Counted from the stretch's first letter, positions 1 to 9,583 are shown. The stretch is DNA of 64,000 bases from Caballeronia sp. LZ062 (GCF_031450785.1 NZ_JARTWB010000002.1:1922001-1986000), one strand, 5' to 3'. Translations and numbers: made by a program. Notes: generated by a model from the sequence alone, not told the origin.

Positions 1-719
1 ATCGCCTTGAAGTTGCGCGCTTTCTCCGACGTCGTCTCGCGCGCGGCGATCTTCACGCCGCCCGCCTGCGCCGAACTCGCGAACGCATCCGCGAGGCCGC
101 GGCCGTAGGCGGTAGCGTCGTCCACGACCACCACTTTCTTCGCGTGCAGCGTCTTGATCGCGTAGCCGGCCAGCACGGGGCCTTGCAGCGCATCGGTTCC
201 GACCACGCGAAAGGTCGTCTTGTAACCCTGCTTCGTGTACTGCGGGTTTGTCGTCGACGGCGAGATCTCCGCGATGCCCGCATCGCTGTAAATCTTCGAC
301 GCCGGAATCGACACGCCCGAATTCAGATGGCCGATCACCGCGACCACGTGGTCATCCACCAGGCGCTGCGCGGCTTCTTCGCCGGTGCGCGGGTCGGCTG
401 CGTCGTCCTGGCTGTCGAGTTCGAGGCGAATGGACCGGCCGTCGATGGTGAGACCTTGCGCGCTGATTTCCTCCAGCGCGAGCCGCGCGCCGTTTTCGTT
501 GTCTTTCCCGAGATGGGCCTGCGTTCCGGATAACGGCGCGACGTGGCCGATCTTGACTACCGTCGCCGCACTCGCCGGCGCGGGGGCGGCCGACGCCGCA
601 GTCGGGGCGCTCGCCGCCGGTGCTGCTCCGCTCGCTCCGCCTTCGTCCTTCTTGCCGCATGCGGTCGCCATTGCAACCGCAGCCGCGATGGACACGGCGT
701 AAGCAAACTTGAATCGCAT
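1..719 (-). CDS. Branched-chain amino-acid ABC transporter substrate-binding lipoprotein (LivK-type), partial
   Basis: Periplasmic binding protein of an amino-acid ABC importer; the C-terminal part lies beyond the left edge. Translating from the ATG at 719 gives MRFKFAYAVS..., a hydrophobic stretch and a lipobox-like ATAC with Cys21, then an Ala/Pro-rich linker (about residues 28-50). The mature start is VKIGHVAPLSG, typical of the type-1 periplasmic fold of LivK/LivJ proteins, and the segment VAVIGHLNSGVSIPAS matches the ligand-loop region of the family. An AGGAG ribosome site lies upstream of the start. The lipobox is seen and membrane anchoring is inferred. The ligand cannot be fixed from half a protein: Leu/Ile/Val is the family default, but amides or aromatic acids are possible. 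No permease or ATPase gene is in view. Confidence 0.85.
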   Translation of the reverse strand, partial: MRFKFAYAVSIAAAVAMATACGKKDEGGASGAAPAASAPTAASAAPAPASAATVVKIGHVAPLSGTQAHLGKDNENGARLALEEISAQGLTIDGRSIRLELDSQDDAADPRTGEEAAQRLVDDHVVAVIGHLNSGVSIPASKIYSDAGIAEISPSTTNPQYTKQGYKTTFRVVGTDALQGPVLAGYAIKTLHAKKVVVVDDATAYGRGLADAFASSAQAGGVKIAARETTSEKARNFKA

Positions 720-1025
720 CAAATGAGATCTCCTGCGCCTTTCAAAACCGTTGTCGGAGGCCCTTCCGGACTCAGGACGCGCGAATTGTAACGCTAAATA
801 TGAGACGAGCAATATTCTTGCGTGGCGGGGTTTTCCAGCATTGCAACCCGCATTTTTCGGCGATTTTTCGGCAAAAGCGCAACCGGGTTGCGATCCTGTT
901 TTGTGCAGCAGTTGCACCATTCCGGGAACGGGGTTTATGCGGACGCGGACGCTCACGTTTGCGACCGCTGGCCGCAACGCACTGATCTGGTGCGTACGCC
1001 CGCGTGCGCCCTCGCGCGCCGAACG
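720..1025. promoter_or_regulatory. Intergenic region with tandem repeat and palindrome upstream of the binding-protein gene
   Basis: No convincing gene lies here. It is the upstream region of the leftward binding-protein gene. It contains an exact tandem pair of ATTTTTCGGC at 852-861 and 863-872, followed by the perfect 13-base palindrome GCAACCGGGTTGC at 879-891. An extra half-site, GCAACCCG, sits at 843-850. The arrangement is compatible with a regulator-binding region but no regulator can be named. Confidence 0.4.
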
Positions 1026-1051
1026 AAAAAAAAGCGCCCGCAGGCGCTTTT
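1026..1051 (-). terminator. Rho-independent terminator of fkpB-ispH
   Basis: Read on the minus strand, a GC stem (AAAAGCGCC/GGCGCTTTT) is followed directly by a run of T, 18 bases after the ispH stop codon. Confidence 0.85.
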
Positions 1052-1068
1052 CGAAGGATTCGACTAAT

Positions 1069-2037
1069 TTATTGCGGCAGCGACAGCCCGCGTGGCAGCG
1101 GGAACGAGATCGTCTCCTCGATGCCTTCCAGCGAGCGCACGCTGCGCACGCCGAGTTCGCGCAGCCGGCCGATCACGGCCTGCGCGAGCACTTCCGGCGC
1201 CGATGCGCCCGCCGTCACGCCGATGCGCTTTTTGCCTTCGACCCATTTCGGATCGATCTGCGTCGGCGAATCCACCATATAGGCGGGAATGCCGCTGCGT
1301 TCGGCCACTTCGCGCAGCCGGCTCGAATTCGAACTGTTCGGGCTGCCGACCACGATCACCACATCGCATTGCGGCGCGAGAAACTTCACCGCGTCCTGGC
1401 GGTTCTGCGTCGCATAGCAAATGTCCTGCTTCTTCGGCTCCTTGATCGCCGGGTACTTGTTCTTGAGCGCGTCGATGATGGCGGAAGCGTCGTCGACCGA
1501 AAGCGTCGTCTGCGTCACGTACGCGATGCGGTTGGGATCGGGCAGATCGAGCTTCAGTACGTCGTCGATATCTTCGACCAGGTGCATGCCCTCGCCCGAT
1601 TGGCCCATCGTCCCTTCGACTTCCGGGTGCCCTTTGTGGCCGATCATTACGATGTCGAAGCCTTCCTGGCGCATCTTCGCGACTTCCATGTGGACCTTGG
1701 TCACGAGCGGGCACGTGGCATCGAACACGCGCAGGCCGCGCGTTTCGGCTTCGACGCGCACCGCCTTCGAGACGCCGTGCGCGCTGAAGATCAGCGTGCT
1801 GCCTTCCGGCACATCCGACAATTCCTCGATGAAGATCGCGCCCTTCTTGCGCAGGTCGGCGACGACATACGCGTTATGGACGATCTCGTGACGCACGTAG
1901 ATCGGCGCGCCGAACAGCTTGATCGCGCGCTCGACGATTTCGATGGCGCGATCCACGCCCGCGCAGAAGCCGCGCGGCTGCGCGAGCAGGATTTCGATGT
2001 CGGTTTCGATATCGGTGAGGCTCTCAGTCAGGCTCAT
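1069..2037 (-). CDS. ispH: 4-hydroxy-3-methylbut-2-enyl diphosphate reductase IspH
   Basis: Last step of the MEP isoprenoid pathway: a cytosolic iron-sulfur enzyme reducing HMBPP to IPP and DMAPP. The 322-residue length is normal for the family. The three cluster cysteines are visible at C25 (GFCAGV), C109 (ATCPLV) and C207 (DICYAT), and the conserved catalytic glutamate lies in HPEVEGT near residue 139. It lies two bases downstream of fkpB and ends just before a strong terminator, so fkpB-ispH form a two-gene operon, an arrangement common in proteobacteria. The ATG at 2037 is the natural start, since the family begins a short distance before the first cysteine. Confidence 0.97.
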   Translation of the reverse strand: MSLTESLTDIETDIEILLAQPRGFCAGVDRAIEIVERAIKLFGAPIYVRHEIVHNAYVVADLRKKGAIFIEELSDVPEGSTLIFSAHGVSKAVRVEAETRGLRVFDATCPLVTKVHMEVAKMRQEGFDIVMIGHKGHPEVEGTMGQSGEGMHLVEDIDDVLKLDLPDPNRIAYVTQTTLSVDDASAIIDALKNKYPAIKEPKKQDICYATQNRQDAVKFLAPQCDVVIVVGSPNSSNSSRLREVAERSGIPAYMVDSPTQIDPKWVEGKKRIGVTAGASAPEVLAQAVIGRLRELGVRSVRSLEGIEETISFPLPRGLSLPQ

Positions 2038-2039
2038 GG

Positions 2040-2495
2040 CTACAGAATTCCGATGATTTTCACTTCGAATGCCAGCGTCTGGCCGGCAAGCGGGTGATTG
2101 AAGTCGAAAAGCGCCGACGTTTCGCCCACTTCCTTGAGCACGCCCGCGTAGCGCCCGCCGTTGGGCGCGTTGAATTCGACGAGATCGCCGGGAGAAAAAT
2201 CCTCGCCGACCATGCTGTTTTCGCGCAGCGTCGCGAGCGACACGCGCTGCAGCAGTTCCGGGTTGCGCGGCCCGAACGCCTGTTCCGGCGTTAGCCGAAA
2301 GGTCGAATGGTGGCCGACCTTGAGCCCGAGCAGAATTTCCTCGAGCGGCGGGGCGAGCTGGCCCGCGCCGAGCAGGAGCGTGGCGGGCTTGTCGGTGAAG
2401 GTGTTGACGATGTCGGCGCCGTCGGCCAGTGCCAGCCGGTAGTGCAGCGTGACATGGGAGCCGGGCTTGACCTCGGAGATATCGATGATGCTCAT
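2040..2495 (-). CDS. fkpB: FKBP-type peptidyl-prolyl cis-trans isomerase (FkpB/SlpA type)
   Basis: Cytosolic prolyl isomerase/chaperone of the short SlpA/SlyD class, 151 residues. The N-terminal half is the FKBP domain ([15 protein letters not shown] at about 12-26, then [13 protein letters not shown]). The insert-in-flap segment follows, and the hallmark FNHPLAG lies near residue 133. There is no His-rich metal tail, so it is SlpA-like, not SlyD. It is the first gene of the pair with ispH (two-base gap) and is divergent from radC. A cellular link to isoprenoid synthesis is not known; the pairing is simply conserved. Confidence 0.93.
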   Translation of the reverse strand: MSIIDISEVKPGSHVTLHYRLALADGADIVNTFTDKPATLLLGAGQLAPPLEEILLGLKVGHHSTFRLTPEQAFGPRNPELLQRVSLATLRENSMVGEDFSPGDLVEFNAPNGGRYAGVLKEVGETSALFDFNHPLAGQTLAFEVKIIGIL

Positions 2496-2699
2496 GAGTA
2501 TTGGATGTGGCGGTTCAGTCGAAAGCGCGGCGTGGGCCGGGCGAGCGGCGGCTCGTCGGCGCGAAGCTGCGAACCGCGTGGCGCAGGGTCGAAACGGGCG
2601 CCAAAACCGCTATTGTAAGACAGAGTGGTCCGGCGACGCGTCAGGCGCCTGCGTCCTTCGTGCGGCGGCGCGCGGAGCGTGGCACGTTCGGAGCGGGCG

Positions 2700-3563
2700 A
2701 TGACGGGCATCGTGGCGCCGGGTTTCGCGCCGGAGGTCGCGCCCGATCTCGCGCCGGAGATCGCGCCGGTTCCTGCGTCACTTACCGCGGCGGATGCAGC
2801 GCCGGTTGCAACCTCGGACGTCGCGCCAGTGGCGGCGTCCGTTCCTACCGCGCCATCGGAGGCTGCGGAAACCGTCCGGCTCGCGGCACTAGCCATCTCC
2901 AAATGGGACAAGGCCGACCGGCCGCGCGAACGTCTGCTGAATTCAGGTGCCGAGATGCTTTCCGACGCCGAGCTCCTCGCGCTTTTTTTGCGCACCGGCG
3001 TGCCGGGTCTCACCGCCGTCGATGTCGCCCGCGCACTGTTGCGGCGTTTCGGCTCACTGCGCGCGATGCTGAGTGCGCCCGCCGCCGAGTTGCAAGCCGA
3101 ACGCGGCATCGGCGAGGCGCGCGCGGCCACGCTCATCGCGGTTTCTGAACTGTGCCGGCGCATGCTGGCGGAGAAAGCGCGGAATCGCATACTTTTGAAT
3201 TCGCCGGGCGCGGTCGAAGACTTTCTGCGCCTGAAAATCGGCACGCGGCCAAACGAAGTGTTCATCTGTATCTATCTCGACGCGCGCCATCAGTTGCTGG
3301 ACATCCGCGAGGAAGCGCGCGGCTCGCTCACGCGCGTGGCCGTGTATCCGCGCGAGATCGTCAAGCGCGCGCTCTCGCTGAATGCGGCCGGGCTGATCGT
3401 CGCGCATAATCACCCTTCCGGCGCCAATCAGCCGAGCGCCGGCGACCGCAAGCTCACGCGCACGCTGCTGGACGCGCTGGCGCTCATCGACGTGAAGCTG
3501 CTGGATCATATGGTCGTGGCGTCGAATGACATTTTTTCGTTTGCGCGCGAGGGTTGGCTGTGA
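2700..3563 (+). CDS. radC: RadC family protein (JAB/MPN domain)
   Basis: RadC/YicR-family protein. The historic DNA-repair role is doubtful, and the C-terminal MPN/JAMM metallopeptidase-like domain has unclear substrates. The helix-hairpin-helix part runs around [21 protein letters not shown] and VGEARA-like turns. The metal-binding signature [14 protein letters not shown] is intact near the C-terminus. The frame stays open to 2625, but the ATG at 2700 (MTGIVAPGF...) is preferred because the upstream part is Arg-rich and family-unlike. Even so, the protein has an unusual Ala/Pro/Val-rich N-terminal extension of about 60 residues with repeated VAP/IAP units before the conserved domain. A start still further downstream cannot be excluded. 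Confidence 0.9.
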   Translation: MTGIVAPGFAPEVAPDLAPEIAPVPASLTAADAAPVATSDVAPVAASVPTAPSEAAETVRLAALAISKWDKADRPRERLLNSGAEMLSDAELLALFLRTGVPGLTAVDVARALLRRFGSLRAMLSAPAAELQAERGIGEARAATLIAVSELCRRMLAEKARNRILLNSPGAVEDFLRLKIGTRPNEVFICIYLDARHQLLDIREEARGSLTRVAVYPREIVKRALSLNAAGLIVAHNHPSGANQPSAGDRKLTRTLLDALALIDVKLLDHMVVASNDIFSFAREGWL

Positions 3564-3610
3564 CGCTGGCTGCGAGAGGCCTTCGCGGAGCAGGAAAACG
3601 CCAAAACGTC

Positions 3611-3640
3611 TTGATAACGCACGGCTTTTCCTGCTAGAAT
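3611..3640 (+). promoter_or_regulatory. Sigma-70-type promoter for rpmB-rpmG
   Basis: TTGATA at 3611-3616, an 18-base spacer and TAGAAT at 3635-3640 make a near-consensus promoter. It would give a leader of about 155 bases before rpmB, containing a small GCAGC-TTC-GCTGC hairpin. The gap 3564-3801 holds nothing else I recognise. Confidence 0.65.
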
Positions 3641-3801
3641 CCACGTTTGCTTTTCTCAACCCACCTGTTCTGAGCTTACGCGGTCCTCATTGGCATAACC
3701 GTGCTGCCAAGTTCCCGGTAAAGGCAACCAGGGAAAAAGAGGTCGGCAATGCAGCTTCGCTGCGCCGAGCGTAGGAATCAGACTGTATTAGGAGTGCTCG
3801 C

Positions 3802-4035
3802 ATGGCACGCGTATGCCAAGTAACTGGGAAAGGGCCGATGTCCGGCAACAACGTTTCCCACGCCAACAACAAGACCAAGCGTCGTTTCCTGCCGAACCTG
3901 CAGAACCGCCGTTTCTTCGTTGAAAGCGAAAATCGCTGGGTCCGTCTGCGCGTCTCGAACGCCGGTCTGCGCCTGATCGACAAGAACGGTATCGACGCCG
4001 TGCTCGCAGATTTGCGCGCACGCGGTGAAATCTAA
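3802..4035 (+). CDS. rpmB: 50S ribosomal protein L28
   Basis: Structural protein of the large ribosomal subunit, 77 residues (the family is about 78). It opens with [21 protein letters not shown] and has the basic [11 protein letters not shown] segment that contacts rRNA. A TAGGAG ribosome site sits 9-14 bases before the ATG. It is followed 11 bases later by rpmG, giving the standard L28-L33 operon, which is driven by the promoter at 3611 and closed by the terminator at 4281. C-type zinc ribbons are absent, as expected here. Confidence 0.98.
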
Positions 4036-4046
4036 GGAGCACGCAC

Positions 4047-4214
4047 ATGGCCAAGGGCGCACGCGACAAGATCAAGCTGGAATCGACTGCAGGCACGGGT
4101 CACTTCTACACGACGACCAAGAACAAGCGCAACATGCCGGAAAAGATGCTGATCAAGAAATTTGATCCGGTCGTCCGCAAGCACGTTGAGTACAAGGAAA
4201 CCAAGATCAAGTAA
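4047..4214 (+). CDS. rpmG: 50S ribosomal protein L33
   Basis: Large-subunit ribosomal protein of 55 residues, starting [20 protein letters not shown] and ending YKETKIK. It lacks the paired CxxC motifs of zinc-binding L33 forms, so it is the cysteine-free type. An AAGGAG ribosome site overlaps the end of rpmB. Second and last gene of the L28-L33 operon. Confidence 0.98.
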
Positions 4215-4280
4215 AGCGGCGTCGCTCCGCTCAAGCGGAGACGTACCGCACTTGAGATTGAGTGCCTGACGAAGACAGCA

Positions 4281-4307
4281 AAAAGCCCCGCGTATGCGGG
4301 GCTTTTT
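4281..4307 (+). terminator. Rho-independent terminator of rpmB-rpmG
   Basis: AAAAGCCCCGC-GTAT-GCGGGGCTTTTT: a perfect stem with a four-base loop, followed by Ts, 66 bases after rpmG. Confidence 0.93.
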
Positions 4308-4423
4308 GTCTTCCGGCGCCGTTTTCATACGTGTTTCACATGGTCGTGCGCGGGTTTTCGCCGTCTCCTGCTTTGCTTGGCGTTATGCTTGCCGGCTATC
4401 GAGAAGAATGGGGACACGGCGGC

Positions 4424-6022
4424 ATGAACTTCGACGTAGCAATCGTGGGAAGCGGACTCGCCGGCCTGAGCGTTGCGCTAAATCTGGCCGAGACGCGGCG
4501 CGTGGCGATCATCGCAAAGCGCACGGCGAGCGAAGGCGCGAGCGACTGGGCGCAGGGCGGCATCGCGGCGGTGCTGGATTCAGCCGATAGCGTTGACAAC
4601 CACGTGGCCGATACGCTCATCGCGGGCGGCGGCCTGTGCGACGAGGCGGCCACGCGGTTCATCGTAGAGAACGGGCGCGCGGCCATTCAGTGGCTCATCG
4701 AAGAAGGCGTGCCCTTCACGCGCGACGTCTCCGCCGAACTGGGCTTCCATCTGACGCGCGAAGGCGGTCACAGCCATCGGCGCATCATTCACGCCGCCGA
4801 CGCCACTGGCCACGCGGTCGTCACGACGCTCGGCGAGCGGGTGCGCAATCACCCGAACATCACGGTTCTCGAAGATCACTACGCGATCGACCTGATCACG
4901 TCCGACCGGCTCGGGCTGCCGGGGCATCGCTGCCACGGTCTCTACGCGCTCGATCTGAAAAGCGGCCGCACCGTCACGATCCAGGCGCCGCACACGGTTC
5001 TCGCGACGGGCGGCGCGGGCAAGGTCTATCTCTACACGACAAATCCCGACACCGCCACCGGCGACGGCATCGCGATGGCCTGGCGCGCGGGCTGCCGCGT
5101 CGCGAACATGGAGTTCATCCAGTTCCATCCGACGTGCCTCTTTCACCCGTACGCGAAGTCGTTCCTGATCTCGGAAGCCGTGCGCGGCGAGGGCGGCGTG
5201 CTGCGTCTGCCGGACGGCACGCGCTTCATGCCGGCGCATGACGAGCGCGCCGAACTCGCGCCGCGCGATATCGTCGCCCGCGCAATCGACTTCGAGATCA
5301 AGAAGCGCGGCATTGACTGCGTGTATCTCGATATCAGCCACCAGCCGCGCGCGTTTCTCGAAGAACACTTTCCGACGATTCTCGCGCGCTGCCGCGAGTT
5401 CGGCATCGACATCGCGAAAGAGCCGATTCCTGTCGTGCCGGCCGCGCACTACACCTGTGGCGGCGTCGTGACGGATCTCGCCGGGCGCACGGACCGCCCC
5501 GGGCTATACGCGGTCGGCGAAACGTCGTGTACGGGCCTGCATGGCGCGAACCGGCTGGCGAGCAATTCGCTGCTCGAATGCATCGTGATCGGGCGAGCGG
5601 CAGCGGCCGCCATCGAAGCGGACGGTTTCTCCGCCGGATGCCACGCGCCCCTGCCCGACTGGGACGAAAGCCGCGTGTCCGACCCGGACGAGGAAGTCGT
5701 CGTCGCGCATAACTGGGACGAACTGCGGCTATTGATGTGGAACTACGTCGGCATCGTGCGCACGGACAAGCGGCTCGCGCGCGCGCGGCATCGCATTGCG
5801 CTTCTGCGCGATGAGATCCACGAGTATTACGCGAACTTCAAGGTGAGCCGCGACCTGCTGGAACTGCGCAATCTGGTAGAGGTGGCGTCGCTGATCGTCG
5901 AGAGCGCGTGCTCGCGGCGCGAAAGCCGCGGCCTGCACACCAGCCGCGATTGGCCCGACACCTTGCCAAAGGCGCTCCCGACCGTGCTGACGCCGCCGGC
6001 GACGCGGCGGCGCGCGGTCTGA
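4424..6022 (+). CDS. nadB: L-aspartate oxidase NadB
   Basis: Flavoenzyme of de novo NAD synthesis, oxidising aspartate to iminoaspartate, which passes to NadA. From the ATG at 4424 the protein has 532 residues, matching the family, and begins [19 protein letters not shown] with the FAD-binding GSGLAG fingerprint. Later family motifs are [29 protein letters not shown] and the C-terminal FAD loop [16 protein letters not shown]. The frame is open upstream to 4262, but that part overlaps the rpmG terminator and has no family resemblance. It converges with nadC: only nine bases separate the stop codons, so the three NAD genes sit together but on opposite strands. Confidence 0.96.
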   Translation: MNFDVAIVGSGLAGLSVALNLAETRRVAIIAKRTASEGASDWAQGGIAAVLDSADSVDNHVADTLIAGGGLCDEAATRFIVENGRAAIQWLIEEGVPFTRDVSAELGFHLTREGGHSHRRIIHAADATGHAVVTTLGERVRNHPNITVLEDHYAIDLITSDRLGLPGHRCHGLYALDLKSGRTVTIQAPHTVLATGGAGKVYLYTTNPDTATGDGIAMAWRAGCRVANMEFIQFHPTCLFHPYAKSFLISEAVRGEGGVLRLPDGTRFMPAHDERAELAPRDIVARAIDFEIKKRGIDCVYLDISHQPRAFLEEHFPTILARCREFGIDIAKEPIPVVPAAHYTCGGVVTDLAGRTDRPGLYAVGETSCTGLHGANRLASNSLLECIVIGRAAAAAIEADGFSAGCHAPLPDWDESRVSDPDEEVVVAHNWDELRLLMWNYVGIVRTDKRLARARHRIALLRDEIHEYYANFKVSRDLLELRNLVEVASLIVESACSRRESRGLHTSRDWPDTLPKALPTVLTPPATRRRAV

Positions 6023-6031
6023 CGGCTAACG

Positions 6032-6904
6032 CTAGATCAGGCGCATCGAGAAATCGGTGGCGCGCACGTCCTTCGTAAGCGCGCCGATCGAAATGCGGTC
6101 GACGCCGGTTTCGGCAATCGCCCGCACGGTCTCGAAACTCACGCCGCCCGACACTTCCAGCAACGCACGGCCCGCTGCGATGCGCACGGCATCGCGCATG
6201 GCGTCGAGCGTGAAGTTGTCGAGCAGAATAGATTCCGCGCGATGCGCGAGCGCCGTTTCGAGCTGCGCGAGCGTCTCGACTTCGATCTGAACCGGCACGC
6301 CCGCGTTCAGGGCGAGCGCGGCGTCCATGGCCGCACCGACGCCGCCCGCCGCCGCGATATGGTTTTCCTTGATGAGAATGCCGTCGTAGAGCGCGAGCCG
6401 CTGATTCGCCCCGCCGCCCACGCGCACCGCGTATTTCTGCGCGAGCCGCAAGCCGGGCAGCGTCTTGCGTGTGTCGAGAATGCGAGCGCGCGTGCCTTCG
6501 ATGCCATCGACGTAACGGCGCGTCGCGCTCGCCACGCCCGAGAGCAGTTGCAGAAAGTTGAGGCCGTTGCGCTCGGCCGTCAGCAGCGAGCGCGCCGGGC
6601 CGTGCAGCAGCACGACGGGCGTGTCGGCCGCCATGCGCTGCCCTTCGCGATACTGCCATTCCACTTCGATGGACGGATCGACGCGCCGCATGACTTCGTC
6701 GAACCACGGCGCGCCGCACAGCACCGCCTCTTCGCGCACGATGATCCGCGCGGTGCGCCGTGCGTCGGCCGGAACGAGGCGGCCGGTGACGTCGCCGCTG
6801 CCGACATCTTCGGCGAGCGCGTCGGCGACATTGCGCGCGAGCGCGGCGTCGAACGCTTCGCCGTATTGCAAACGGACTTCGTGGAAAATCGGTAAGTCGC
6901 TCAT
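6032..6904 (-). CDS. nadC: Nicotinate-nucleotide pyrophosphorylase (carboxylating) NadC
   Basis: Quinolinate phosphoribosyltransferase: quinolinate plus PRPP gives nicotinate mononucleotide, CO2 and PPi. 290 residues from MSDLPIF. The family signature stretches are present: AEDVGSGDVTG near the N-terminus, the substrate-binding segment ILDTRKTLPGLRLAQKYAVR, and the C-terminal half-barrel EVSGGVSFETVRAIAETGVDRIS. The start overlaps the nadA stop by one base (TGATGA), so nadA-nadC are translationally coupled. A longer frame reading upstream into nadA is rejected because the ATG at 6904 matches family starts. Confidence 0.96.
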   Translation of the reverse strand: MSDLPIFHEVRLQYGEAFDAALARNVADALAEDVGSGDVTGRLVPADARRTARIIVREEAVLCGAPWFDEVMRRVDPSIEVEWQYREGQRMAADTPVVLLHGPARSLLTAERNGLNFLQLLSGVASATRRYVDGIEGTRARILDTRKTLPGLRLAQKYAVRVGGGANQRLALYDGILIKENHIAAAGGVGAAMDAALALNAGVPVQIEVETLAQLETALAHRAESILLDNFTLDAMRDAVRIAAGRALLEVSGGVSFETVRAIAETGVDRISIGALTKDVRATDFSMRLI

Positions 6905-8031
6905 CACGCTGCTCCCACGTTCGAGAACAATGCGGTGTCCTTTGCCAGGTCGCCGCTCGCCTGCACGCGCTTCTTGTGACGCGCGGCGAAATCGAGCATG
7001 CGGTCGATCGGCACGCGCGCACGCTGCGCGATGGTCGCATCGACGTGAATCTCGTTGTGACCGCGCTCGAGCACGTCGGCGAGATTGGCGAGGCCGTTCA
7101 TCGCCATCCACGGGCAATGCGCGCAGCTTTTGCACGTCGCGCTGTTGCCGGCCGTCGGCGCTTCGATAAACGTCTTGCCCGGCGCGGCGAGCCGCATCTT
7201 GTGCAAGATGCCGAGGTCCGTCGCGACGATGAAGCGGCTCGCGTCAAGGCGCACGGCGGCGTCGATCAACTGCGTGGTCGAGCCGACGACATCGGCCAGT
7301 TTCACGACCGCTTCCGGCGACTCCGGATGTACGAGAATCTTCGCGTCGGGATATTCGGCGCGCAGCATGTCCAGTTCGATGCCCTTGAACTCGTCATGAA
7401 CGAGGCAGGAGCCCTGCCACAGCAGCATGTCCGCGCCGGTCTTCTTCTGGATGTAGCCGCCGAGGTGACGATCCGGCGCCCACAGAATCTTCTCGCCGCG
7501 CGCATGTAATTCCGCAACGATTTCCAGCCCGATGGACGACGTGACCATCCAGTCGGCACGCGCCTTCACGGCGGCGCTGGTGTTCGCGTACACGACGACG
7601 GTGCGGTCGGGATGCGCGTCGCAGAAAGCGGCAAATTCGTCGGCGGGACAGCCGAGATCGAGCGAGCATGTGGCGTCGAGATCAGGCATCAACACGCGCT
7701 TGTGCGGGCTCAGGATCTTCGCGGTTTCGCCCATGAAGCGCACGCCCGCGACAACCAGCGTCTTCGCAACATGATCGCGGCCGAAGCGCGCCATCTCCAG
7801 CGAATCGGCCACGCAGCCGCCGGTTTCGTCGGCCAGTTCCTGCAACTCGGCGTCCACGTAATAGTGCGCAACGAGCACCGCCTCTTCCTGCCGCAAAAGC
7901 GCGCGGGTGCGCTCCTTGAGCGCGCGCTTTTCCTCCGGCGACGGCGCCTCCGGCACGCGCGCCCAGGCCTCGCCTACTCCACACGTCAGCCCTTGCGGCC
8001 GGTCGTACTCGACGCTTTTGATCGCCTGCAT
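6904..8031 (-). CDS. nadA: Quinolinate synthase NadA
   Basis: [4Fe-4S] enzyme condensing iminoaspartate with DHAP to quinolinate. 375 residues, the longer proteobacterial form. Visible family motifs are [18 protein letters not shown] near residue 55, the cysteine-containing [15 protein letters not shown], and the cluster-binding [13 protein letters not shown] near the C-terminus. It is the first gene of the nadA-nadC pair, and its product channels to NadC. It lies downstream of the desaturase gene on the same strand, but a terminator intervenes at 8073-8103, so it should have its own promoter in the short 8032-8072 gap or within that terminator region. Confidence 0.96.
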   Translation of the reverse strand: MQAIKSVEYDRPQGLTCGVGEAWARVPEAPSPEEKRALKERTRALLRQEEAVLVAHYYVDAELQELADETGGCVADSLEMARFGRDHVAKTLVVAGVRFMGETAKILSPHKRVLMPDLDATCSLDLGCPADEFAAFCDAHPDRTVVVYANTSAAVKARADWMVTSSIGLEIVAELHARGEKILWAPDRHLGGYIQKKTGADMLLWQGSCLVHDEFKGIELDMLRAEYPDAKILVHPESPEAVVKLADVVGSTTQLIDAAVRLDASRFIVATDLGILHKMRLAAPGKTFIEAPTAGNSATCKSCAHCPWMAMNGLANLADVLERGHNEIHVDATIAQRARVPIDRMLDFAARHKKRVQASGDLAKDTALFSNVGAA

Positions 8032-8072
8032 ATCCCCTGTCTCCTGCCGAATCCAGCGAAAATCCGTCGTCC

Positions 8073-8103
8073 AAAAACAAAGACCCCGCCAGAGCGGGGT
8101 CTT
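8073..8103 (-). terminator. Rho-independent terminator of the desaturase gene
   Basis: On the minus strand AAGACCCCGC-loop-GCGGGGTCTT is followed by TTGTTTTT. It separates the desaturase from nadA. Confidence 0.88.
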
Positions 8104-8133
8104 GTGACGTCCTTGAATTTTAGCGGATATCGC

Positions 8134-9333
8134 TTACAGGGCGTAACGGCGCAGACGCAGCGCGAAATCCTGCAGCGCCTTGATACCGCTCTGTTCGGCG
8201 CGATGACACCAATCCTGCAATTGCGCCAGCAGCTGTTCACGCGATGCGTTCGAACGGTCCCACATCGCCGCCAGATCCTTGCGCAGTTCAATGTAGGTGC
8301 GCAGCTTCTGATTGTCCGAGAACAGTTCCGGCAGTTGTTGGCGCTGCGGCTCGTTCAGGCCTTCCTCTTCCTTGTGGAACCACTTGCGCGCGCCGCGCAT
8401 CAACTGATACTTCTCGCGCGCGCCGGCTTCCTTCAGCTTCACGAGTTCCTGCTTGTAGGCGCGCTTGAGCGCCTTGCCGTAACGCGCCATGACTTCGTAA
8501 CGGTTCGCGAGCACGGCTTGCAGCGTGTCGTGGTCCGGCACCGACTTCGATTCCGACAGGCGCGGCGTGGGCGCGAGCTTCTTCACCTTGGCGAGCCCGA
8601 GCGCCGACAGAATGCGGATATACAGCCAGCCGATGTCGAACTCATACCACTTGCTCGACAGCTTCGCCGACGTCGCGTACGTGTGGTGATTGTTGTGCAG
8701 TTCTTCGCCGCCGATCAGGATGCCGAGCGGGAAAATGTTGGTGCTCGCATCGGACGAATTGAAGTTGCGATAACCCCAGAAGTGCGCGAGTCCGTTGACC
8801 ACGCCCGCCGCCCAGAACGGAATCCAGATCATCTGCACGGCCCACACCGACAGCCCGACGATGCCGAACAGCGCGACGTCGATGACCATCATGATGCTGA
8901 TGCCGAGAATCGGATAGCGCGTGTACACGTTGCGCTCCATCCAGTCGTTCGGCGTGCCGTGACTGAAGCGGCGCAGCGTTTCTTCGTTCTTCGCTTCCGC
9001 GCGGTATAGTTCCGCGCCTTCGAGCAGCACCTTCCAGATGCCGCGCGTCTGCGGGCTGTGCGGATCTTCTTCGGTCTCGCACTTCGCGTGGTGCTTGCGG
9101 TGGATGGCCGCCCACTGGCCGGTCAGCATGCCGGTGGTCATCCAGAGCCAAAGGCGAAAGAAATGGCTGGCGACCGGATGCAGATCCAGCGCCCGGTGCG
9201 CCTGGCAACGGTGCAAGTAAATCGTGACGCCGGCGATAGTGACGTGCGTCACCGCCAGCGTGAACAACAGAATCTGCCACCAGGAGAAGTCGAGCAATCC
9301 GTTGGCGAGAAATTCGAGGGAAGAATTCAGCAA
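8134..9333 (-). CDS. Membrane fatty-acid desaturase (DesA/acyl-CoA desaturase family) with long C-terminal tail
   Basis: Integral-membrane di-iron desaturase that introduces a double bond into acyl chains, tuning membrane fluidity. Hydrophobic segments surround the three histidine boxes: HRCQAH (41-46), HRKHH (77-81) and HNNHH (212-216), all intact. Normal short bacterial desaturases end soon after the third box. This one continues for about 180 residues with a soluble, charged, helical region (KSVPDHDTLQAVLANRY to the end ALQDFALRLRRYAL). That tail reads like the C-terminal helical part of ISL3-type transposases, a resemblance judged by eye. Longer desaturases of this kind are, as far as I recall, normal in Burkholderiaceae. 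It has its own terminator, and an inverted repeat lies in the upstream region. Confidence 0.92.
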   Translation of the reverse strand: MLNSSLEFLANGLLDFSWWQILLFTLAVTHVTIAGVTIYLHRCQAHRALDLHPVASHFFRLWLWMTTGMLTGQWAAIHRKHHAKCETEEDPHSPQTRGIWKVLLEGAELYRAEAKNEETLRRFSHGTPNDWMERNVYTRYPILGISIMMVIDVALFGIVGLSVWAVQMIWIPFWAAGVVNGLAHFWGYRNFNSSDASTNIFPLGILIGGEELHNNHHTYATSAKLSSKWYEFDIGWLYIRILSALGLAKVKKLAPTPRLSESKSVPDHDTLQAVLANRYEVMARYGKALKRAYKQELVKLKEAGAREKYQLMRGARKWFHKEEEGLNEPQRQQLPELFSDNQKLRTYIELRKDLAAMWDRSNASREQLLAQLQDWCHRAEQSGIKALQDFALRLRRYAL

Positions 9334-9384
9334 GGCAATTTACCTATGTAGCTGTGAAATTCGGAAAAAATGGCCGATTGAAAC

Positions 9385-9409
9385 CGTTGCGAACAGCCTC
9401 ATCGCAACG
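9385..9409 (-). promoter_or_regulatory. Inverted repeat in the desaturase upstream region
   Basis: CGTTGCGA-N9-TCGCAACG is a perfect 8-base inverted repeat starting 52 bases upstream of the desaturase start codon. It could be an operator for a lipid-sensing repressor or, if transcribed, a leader hairpin. On the minus strand a T6 run follows 18 bases later. The rest of 9334-9583 holds no gene. Confidence 0.5.
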
Positions 9410-9583
9410 TGTCGGGCGCGCGAAAGGTAAGCGCCGAAGTTCGATCGCATTCTACTTCATGCGTTCCAAGTCGTTGTCGTAAAGGTGAATTTTTTTGAAT
9501 CCTGCCTAAACGAGAAAAATCTCACGCGGCGTTTCGGACGTCACACCTTGCAAAAACGGAAGGAATGGCGCACGGGCGAAGCG

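Noticed and set aside
4262..4423. N-terminal extension of NadB
   Set aside because: It overlaps the rpmG terminator; the family start is MNFDVAIVG at 4424.
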